The notes below the pieces were generated by a model. It saw nothing but the letters and a program-made list of their open reading frames with translations. It was not told the origin of the DNA and made no database searches. Positions 48,232 through 53,820 of a stretch of 53,820 nucleotides of DNA are shown piece after piece. How positions within the stretch are numbered: the stretch's first letter is position 1; each line of letters opens with the position of its first letter. Source of the stretch: Glaesserella australis (lineage in GTDB: Bacteria; Pseudomonadota; Gammaproteobacteria; Enterobacterales; Pasteurellaceae); assembly GCF_003260095.1 (NCBI RefSeq), contig NZ_PTPX01000012.1, positions 1 to 53,820 on the forward strand, read 5' to 3'. The position numbers and the translations under genes are program-made.

Positions 48232-51200
48232 TTAGTCCATTTCACTCATCAAACTTGCATTACCGCCAGCTGCTGCTGTATTGATACTGATCGCTTTTTC
48301 ATGCACTAATGGGAACAGTGACAACGCTAAATCGAGATTCTCAATGTAGGTTAAAATTGCTCCTGAACGTTCTGCATGGTGTTGTTTTTGCTCAACAGAA
48401 AGCGGATCTAACACCACTAAGACGCTCAAATTCGCTAAGCTATTGAAATCTTCAACAACCATCAGTAATCCATCAAAATGAACAGCGTGTTTTGCTAACT
48501 CACTACTACGCTCTACCACGGCTTTAGCACCACAAACGGTAATTGCCACTAACGCTTGCACTTGTTGGTAAAGTGAGCCGTTTCCAATCGCAACTACAGA
48601 TCGAGCTTCTAAACACATAAAGTTACTTTCACCCGTAATCCCTTGCATTTTGAAGATTTTACCTAATGGTGATTGGCGAGATAAACTTGTCACTAAATCA
48701 AGGGCATTTTGTTGTTCCGTGCCAGGTAACACCAGCTTAATGCCATTGACTAATGCATTAGTATCGACACCTTGTCCACCTTCTAAGTTTGGTAATGTCC
48801 AAGCGGTACGATTGGCTAAACGTTGTAAATACAACGGTCCGCCCGCTTTTGGTCCGGTTCCTGATAAGCCCATTCCACCAAATGGCTGAACGCCAACAAC
48901 CGCACCAACAGTGTTGCGATTTACATAAAGGTTGCCCGCATGAATGCTATCCAACCATAAATCCACAGTTTCATCAATACGGCTATGCAAGCCACTAGTT
49001 AAGCCAAAACCTGTGGAGTTAATATCTGCCATCACTTGCGGCAATCTATCCGCATCAAAGCGAATGACGTGTAATACTGGTCCAAATACTTCGTGTTTTA
49101 ATTGGCTGATATTGTCGATTTCCAACACCGTTGGTGGAACAAAAATCCCTGTTCTTTCAACATCTGCATCAATCGGCACTTGATAGCACGATTTCGCCAC
49201 TTTTTTGATTTCAGCAATATGGTTGAGTAGGCGTGTTTGAGCGACTTTATCAATCACAGGCCCCACATCGGTATTGAGATATTGCGGTTTGCCAACTTTC
49301 AATTCCGCCATCGCCCCTTTTAGCATGGTCAGAATATGATCGGCAACATCACGTTGTAGATAAAGCACACGAAGAGCAGAGCAACGTTGTCCTGCAGAGT
49401 CAAAGGCAGAGTTCAACACATCAGCCACCACTTGTTCTCCAAGGGCAGAGCTGTCCACAATCATCGCATTTTGTCCGCCCGTTTCGGCGACAAGCGGTAC
49501 GATTTTTTCACTTTTTTGTAAATTACGGTTGATGTTTTTCGCTGTCTCGGTTGAACCCGTGAAGATCACACCATTTACTCTTGGATCAGCAACTAAAGAT
49601 GCGCCCACGACTTTACCACTACCCGGCAAGCATTGAAGGGCTTCGGTTGGAATACCTGCTTGATAGAATAAATTCACCGCATAATGAGCCATTAACGATG
49701 TCTGTTCAGCGGGTTTCGCTAGCACCACATTACCTGCCACCAATGCCGAAGAGACTTCACCAACAAAAATCGCCAGTGGGAAGTTCCAAGGGCTAATTGC
49801 CACCACAATACCGCGTGGATTGCGATAACCTTCAGGATTTTGACGCACTTCTTTTGCATAATAACGGCAGAAATCGACCGCTTCACGCACTTCAGCAATC
49901 GCATTATTTAAGGTTTTACCCGCTTCACGCACCGCTAAATCGAACAACTGTGGTATATTGGCTTCCATTAAATCTGCCATTTTTTCTAATGCTTCCGCTC
50001 GTACAATCGGTGAGGTATTTTGCCATTGTGCTTTGAACTGTTCAGCCACATCAAAGGCTTTTGCCACATCCGCTCCTGTTGCATCAACCACTTCGCCTAC
50101 AAGCTCAAACACATTCGCAGGATTATGAATTTGTCGCACTTCGCCATTAAATGCCGTTAAGCCCGCTACTTGTGGCTCTGCACGATATTGTTTTGTCGCA
50201 AGTTGATTCAACTGAGCTTCTAAATCACGCAGATGAATCGCATCACTCAAATCATAGCCTTTCGAATTTTGACGTTGTTCGCCAAAGAGCTTCACAGGCA
50301 ATGGAATTTTCGGATGCATTGTGCCGTCTGTCTCTTTTGCTTTATCAACTGGATCACGAGCAAGATCATCAATACTGAGATTTTCATCGACAATTTGGTT
50401 TACAAACGAGCTATTCGCCCCGTTTTCCAATAAGCGACGCACCAAATAGGCTAATAACGTTTGGTAAGAACCAACAGGCGCATAAATGCGGCATTGCACA
50501 TTGAGATTATTGGTGCCAACAACTTGGTCGTATAAGGTTTCACCCATACCGTGTAAGCATTGGAACTCAAACTGTTTACCTTGCGCTAAATGGTAAATGG
50601 TTGAAAGCGTTTGTGCATTGTGGGTCGCAAATTGCGGGTAAATCACATCTTGTGCGGCTAATAATTTTTTCGCACACACAATGTAGTTTAAGTCTGTATG
50701 TACTTTACGTGAGAAAACAGGATAACCTTCTGCACCATCGGTTTGCGCACGTTTAATTTCGGTATCCCAATAAGCTCCTTTCACTAAACGAATCATCAAC
50801 TTACGATTGTTTGCACGGGCTTTTTCAATTAAATATTCAATCACATACGGGCAACGTTTTTGATATGCTTGAACCACAAAACCCACGCCATTAAAGCCTG
50901 CTAAATCAGGGTCGGTTAATAGGCGATCCATTAAATCTAAAGAGATTTCTAAACGATCAGCTTCTTCTGCGTCAATATTTAAACCGATATCATATTGTTT
51001 TGCTAATAAAAAGAGTTGTTTGAGTCGTGGATAAAGCTCATCAACTACACGTTTATGTTGTGCAATGCTATAGCGTGGATGAATTGCAGAAAGTTTAACG
51101 GAAACACCAGATGACTTATAAACACCTAAGCCACGTGATGTTGCACCCACGGCATGAATAGATGAAACGTAGTCATCATAATAACGTTTAGCATCTTCTT

Positions 51201-51843
51201 CGGTAAATGCCGCTTCACCAAGCATATCGTAGCTGTAGCGATACCCCATATCAAAACGTTTTTCGCCGTTTTTAATCGCTTCTTGAATCGTTTCACCCGT
51301 TATAAACTGTTTACCCAGTAAACGCATGGCGACATCCACGCCTTTACGAATTAAAGGTTCCCCACCTTTTGAAATCAAGCGGGAAAGAGAAGAAGAAAGA
51401 CTCTTTTCACTATGGGTTGAAACTAGTTTTCCTGTAACAACTAACCCCCAAGCTGCAGCATTTACAAAAAGTGATGGACTGTTACCTACATGGGAACGCC
51501 AGTCACCTTTTGAAATTTTATCTCGAATTAATTTATCCGCTGTAACTTTATCAGGAATACGTAAGAGTGCTTCCGCTAAACACATTAATGCAACACCTTC
51601 TTCACTCGATAAAGAAAATTCATGCATTAAGGCATCTACACCACTGGCTTTTTTACGAGCAACACGAACCTTTTCGACTAATTTTTTCGTTAGTTTTTTG
51701 ATGTCATCTGCACATTCATCTACACGAGCTTGAGCCATCAACTGTTTAACAAGCGGCTCTTCATCATAACGATAATGTTCGCTAAGTAATGGACGAACTC
51801 CTGTTGTTTGCGGAAATAATTGATAAGTTTGTGTGTTTGACAT
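48232..51843 (-). CDS. putA: Bifunctional proline dehydrogenase / P5C dehydrogenase PutA
   Basis: A 1203-residue enzyme oxidising proline to glutamate. The PRODH barrel covers about residues 60-480 (EFSLSSEEGVALMCLAEALLRIPD, HPRYS, DAEEADRLEISLDL, VVQAYQKRCPYVIEYL with the substrate arginines). The P5C dehydrogenase covers about 550-1030 (SPWNFPLAIFVGEVS, ETGGQNAMIVDSS, the catalytic Cys in DSAGQRCSALRV). The conserved C-terminal tail INTAAAGGNASLM closes the substrate channel. The N-terminal ribbon-helix-helix domain of E. coli PutA (1320 residues) is absent, so it should not repress the put genes. It is downstream of putP, with a terminator between. Confidence 0.95.
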   Translation of the reverse strand: MSNTQTYQLFPQTTGVRPLLSEHYRYDEEPLVKQLMAQARVDECADDIKKLTKKLVEKVRVARKKASGVDALMHEFSLSSEEGVALMCLAEALLRIPDKVTADKLIRDKISKGDWRSHVGNSPSLFVNAAAWGLVVTGKLVSTHSEKSLSSSLSRLISKGGEPLIRKGVDVAMRLLGKQFITGETIQEAIKNGEKRFDMGYRYSYDMLGEAAFTEEDAKRYYDDYVSSIHAVGATSRGLGVYKSSGVSVKLSAIHPRYSIAQHKRVVDELYPRLKQLFLLAKQYDIGLNIDAEEADRLEISLDLMDRLLTDPDLAGFNGVGFVVQAYQKRCPYVIEYLIEKARANNRKLMIRLVKGAYWDTEIKRAQTDGAEGYPVFSRKVHTDLNYIVCAKKLLAAQDVIYPQFATHNAQTLSTIYHLAQGKQFEFQCLHGMGETLYDQVVGTNNLNVQCRIYAPVGSYQTLLAYLVRRLLENGANSSFVNQIVDENLSIDDLARDPVDKAKETDGTMHPKIPLPVKLFGEQRQNSKGYDLSDAIHLRDLEAQLNQLATKQYRAEPQVAGLTAFNGEVRQIHNPANVFELVGEVVDATGADVAKAFDVAEQFKAQWQNTSPIVRAEALEKMADLMEANIPQLFDLAVREAGKTLNNAIAEVREAVDFCRYYAKEVRQNPEGYRNPRGIVVAISPWNFPLAIFVGEVSSALVAGNVVLAKPAEQTSLMAHYAVNLFYQAGIPTEALQCLPGSGKVVGASLVADPRVNGVIFTGSTETAKNINRNLQKSEKIVPLVAETGGQNAMIVDSSALGEQVVADVLNSAFDSAGQRCSALRVLYLQRDVADHILTMLKGAMAELKVGKPQYLNTDVGPVIDKVAQTRLLNHIAEIKKVAKSCYQVPIDADVERTGIFVPPTVLEIDNISQLKHEVFGPVLHVIRFDADRLPQVMADINSTGFGLTSGLHSRIDETVDLWLDSIHAGNLYVNRNTVGAVVGVQPFGGMGLSGTGPKAGGPLYLQRLANRTAWTLPNLEGGQGVDTNALVNGIKLVLPGTEQQNALDLVTSLSRQSPLGKIFKMQGITGESNFMCLEARSVVAIGNGSLYQQVQALVAITVCGAKAVVERSSELAKHAVHFDGLLMVVEDFNSLANLSVLVVLDPLSVEQKQHHAERSGAILTYIENLDLALSLFPLVHEKAISINTAAAGGNASLMSEMD

Positions 51844-51933
51844 GATAAGTTCTCACTTTAATATCGTTATCAACAAAAAATACAGGCGTAAAATATAGAG
51901 AAAATCTTGCCGCTTGTATTCACCGTTAATACA

Positions 51934-51969
51934 AAAAAGACGGTAGCCAAAACAAGCTACCGTCTTTTT
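51934..51969 (-). terminator. Intrinsic terminator of putP
   Basis: A perfect 14-bp stem (51934-51947 with 51956-51969) with an 8-nt loop, ending in T runs on the minus strand. It directly follows the putP stop and separates putP from putA. Confidence 0.9.
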
Positions 51970-51971
51970 CA

Positions 51972-53480
51972 CTATTTTTTCATTGCATCAGCATATGCTT
52001 TTTCTGCTTTCTCAAATGTCTCGACTAACTCAGCACGTGGCGCAGGTGTAATCAATGACACAACAATAATCGCAATAAAGGCAAGAATAAAGCCTGGGAT
52101 CATTTCATAAATACCGCTATTTGGTACTAAATCATTCCAGAATACAACCACTAATGCTCCAGTGAGCATACCAGCCATTGCTCCTTGTGCATTCATACGC
52201 TTCCAAAATAGAGATAAAATTACCACTGGTCCAAAAGCACAACCAAAGCCAGCCCAAGCATAAGAAACTAAACCAAGCACTTTACTATTCGGATCTTGTG
52301 CCAACATAATCGCTAATACTGAAATTGCAAGCACCATAAGACGACCTAACCAAACCAACTCTTTTTGGCTTGCATTAGGGCGGATCATCCCTTTATAGAA
52401 ATCTTCCGTAATCGCACTAGAACAGATCAATAATTGGCAACTTAAGGTACTCATCACCGCAGCTAAAATCGCAGAAAGGAGAATACCTGCAATCCAAGGA
52501 TTAAATAATAGACGAGAAAGCTCAATGAATACTTGCTCATGGTTTTGGTTTACGACTGTTGCTTGTTCTGGATTCGCAAAGAAATAGGCTTGACCAAAGA
52601 AACCAATACCAACAGCCCCAAATAGACAGATAATCATCCAAATCATACTTACACGACGTGCATTCGGAATTGATTTCACACTATCTGCAGCCATAAAGCG
52701 AGCAAGGATATGAGGTTGTCCAAAGTAACCAAGCCCCCACGCAGAAAGACTTAATAAACCAATGAATGTTGTACCAGTAAATAAATCAGTGAAATCTTTA
52801 TTAGCCGCCTGTCCTGCTGCAACAATCACCGCGTGGGTATCATCAAAGCCACCTAAATGAATAAGGACAAAAATAGGAGTTAAGAAAAGCGCAAATAACA
52901 TCAAGCTTGCTTGAATAGTATCTGTCCAGCTTACTGCAAGAAATCCACCAATAAAAGTATAGATAATAGTTGCCAGAGCACCGTACCATAAGGCGGTTGC
53001 ATAAGGAACACCAAAGAGATTTTCAAATAATCTTGCTCCAGCTACAACACCTGATGCACAATAAATTGCAAAGAAAAATAAAATAATCGTTGCAGAGACT
53101 ATTTTTAGAATTTTGGTTTTATCACCAAAACGGTGGTGGAAATAATCAGGCAACGTTAATGCATTTGCATTGTACTCAGTATGCATACGTAAACGTCCAG
53201 CAACAAATAACCAGTTTAAGTAAGCTCCGATAGTTAAACCAATCGCAATCCAGCCTTCTACTAAACCGGCTGCATAGACAGCACCAGGTAACCCCATTAA
53301 TAACCAGCCAGACATATCAGATGCACCCGCTGATAGCCCAGTCACAAAACTACCTAATCGACGGCCACCTAAAATATAGTCTGATAAATTATGCGTAAAA
53401 CGATAGGCGATAAAGCCAATTAAGACCATTCCAATAATATAAATCAGGAATGTTGTTGTCGTTGGATCAAAACCAAACAT
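51972..53480 (-). CDS. putP: Sodium/proline symporter PutP
   Basis: A 502-residue sodium:solute symporter (E. coli PutP 502) with about 13 membrane helices. Helix II has GGRRLGSFVTGLSAGASDMSGWLLMGLPGA, containing the Na+-binding Ser/Asp and the conserved ASDMSGW. Other hallmarks are SWTDTIQASLMLFAL and CQLLICSSAITEDFYK. It brings proline in for PutA. The ATG at 53480 is preceded by AGGAG; the longer reading from 53543 runs into the promoter region. Confidence 0.95.
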   Translation of the reverse strand: MFGFDPTTTTFLIYIIGMVLIGFIAYRFTHNLSDYILGGRRLGSFVTGLSAGASDMSGWLLMGLPGAVYAAGLVEGWIAIGLTIGAYLNWLFVAGRLRMHTEYNANALTLPDYFHHRFGDKTKILKIVSATIILFFFAIYCASGVVAGARLFENLFGVPYATALWYGALATIIYTFIGGFLAVSWTDTIQASLMLFALFLTPIFVLIHLGGFDDTHAVIVAAGQAANKDFTDLFTGTTFIGLLSLSAWGLGYFGQPHILARFMAADSVKSIPNARRVSMIWMIICLFGAVGIGFFGQAYFFANPEQATVVNQNHEQVFIELSRLLFNPWIAGILLSAILAAVMSTLSCQLLICSSAITEDFYKGMIRPNASQKELVWLGRLMVLAISVLAIMLAQDPNSKVLGLVSYAWAGFGCAFGPVVILSLFWKRMNAQGAMAGMLTGALVVVFWNDLVPNSGIYEMIPGFILAFIAIIVVSLITPAPRAELVETFEKAEKAYADAMKK

Positions 53481-53589
53481 CAGGTTACTCCTATAATATA
53501 AAAAGATATTTACTATATCAGAATTTCTGACACTATACTCCAAAACATAATCATGTGATTACTCTTTATACTTTCCTTGATAGGAGATG

Positions 53590-53651
53590 AGTATAATACA
53601 GCTTAAAAATATTTGTAACATTTTTTTAATAAATTTGTGATAAATATAACA
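53590..53651 (-). promoter_or_regulatory. putP promoter with CRP-like site
   Basis: TGTGA-TAAATA-TAACA (53636-53651) matches 9 of 10 CRP half-site positions. On the minus strand TATACT (53590-53595) is a candidate -10, with a weak -35 (TTACAA or GTTACA). The inferred start near 53583 puts the CRP centre at about -60, the class I position. This fits proline catabolism being under carbon control. Confidence 0.55.
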
Positions 53652-53702
53652 AAACAAATTAATTTATATACTACAACAATTAAATCCCCATTCTCCAAAC
53701 GC

Positions 53703-53736
53703 AAAAAACCGCAAGCTATCTCTAACTTGCGGTTTT
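53703..53736 (-). terminator. rRNA operon terminator
   Basis: An 11-bp stem (53705-53715 with 53726-53736), with a run of T residues on the minus strand, 13 bp downstream of the 5S 3' end. Confidence 0.88.
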
Positions 53737-53749
53737 CTTTGGTATAAAA

Positions 53750-53820
53750 CCCTGATGGTGCCCTACTCTCACATGGGGAAACCCCACACTACCATCGGCG
53801 TTACTGCGTTTCACTTCTGA
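53750..53820 (-). rRNA. rrf: 5S ribosomal RNA, 3' part (truncated by window edge)
   Basis: The complement reads TCAGAAGTGAAACGC...CGATGGTAGTGTGGGG and ends ...GAGAGTAGGGCACCATCAGG, the conserved 3' two thirds of bacterial 5S rRNA (E. coli has the same TCAGAAGTGAAACGC and CGATGGTAGTGTGG). The 5' end lies beyond the window. It marks the end of an rrn operon transcribed leftward. Confidence 0.95.

Overview
The window looks like chromosomal DNA of a Pasteurellaceae bacterium from the Actinobacillus/Mannheimia side of the family. Copies of the 9-bp uptake signal ACAAGCGGT (the 'Apl-type' USS rather than the Haemophilus influenzae type) are scattered through it, often as inverted pairs in terminators. 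The gene content is typical of the family: nadR, ptsHI-crr, mpl, bioY, yobD-manA and an exported ATP-dependent DNA ligase. I cannot assign a species. No prophage, CRISPR array, tRNA or transposase was seen.

The segment appears to lie between two rRNA operons that both point left. At the left edge there is an rrn-type P1 promoter (TATAAT followed by a GCGC discriminator) and the start of an rrn leader. At the right edge are the 3' part of a 5S rRNA gene and its terminator. The two ends therefore belong to different rrn copies in direct orientation.

Layout. 0.2-4.5 kb: a giant secreted RTX metalloprotease-like protein. 4.6-9.2 kb: a DUF5718-like protein, a periplasmic DNA ligase, YjdM, and the cyuA-chaA pair. 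9.4-16.0 kb: carA and carB, split by a phzF-like gene and an AT-rich orphan gene with a HEPN-type RNxxxH motif. 16.0-21.0 kb: rlmB, prfC, nadR overlapping a metallophosphoesterase gene, and ferredoxin yfhL. 21.0-28.6 kb: xerC with a small gene, then a glyQ...glyS cluster that contains a GST, a glutaredoxin-like protein, a DUF1016 nuclease and a lipoprotein gene, then bioY. 28.6-34.6 kb: a BPL_N-type glutamine-amidotransferase-like protein divergent from bioY, the uL16 hydroxylase roxA, a small periplasmic protein, yobD-manA and miaB. 34.8-38.9 kb: ptsH-ptsI-crr and asd. 39.1-45.1 kb: an orphan dipeptide-binding protein, fbp and mpl diverging around a perfect CRP half-site pair, and potD-satP. 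45.3-53.5 kb: a compact nrdB-nrdA ribonucleotide reductase, putA and putP, next to the rrn operon.

Metabolically the window holds carbohydrate entry and gluconeogenesis control (PTS, manA, fbp), proline catabolism (putP/putA), cysteine breakdown (cyuA), pyrimidine/arginine precursor synthesis (carAB), NAD salvage (nadR) and biotin uptake. The regulatory signals I could read are candidate CRP sites at fbp/mpl and putP, two candidate NrdR boxes before nrdBA, and many hairpin terminators. The most unusual items are the HEPN-like gene inside carAB, the metalloprotease with a CxCxxC cluster, the DUF1016 nuclease inside the glycyl-tRNA synthetase cluster, and the short nrdBA with its NrdR-like boxes.
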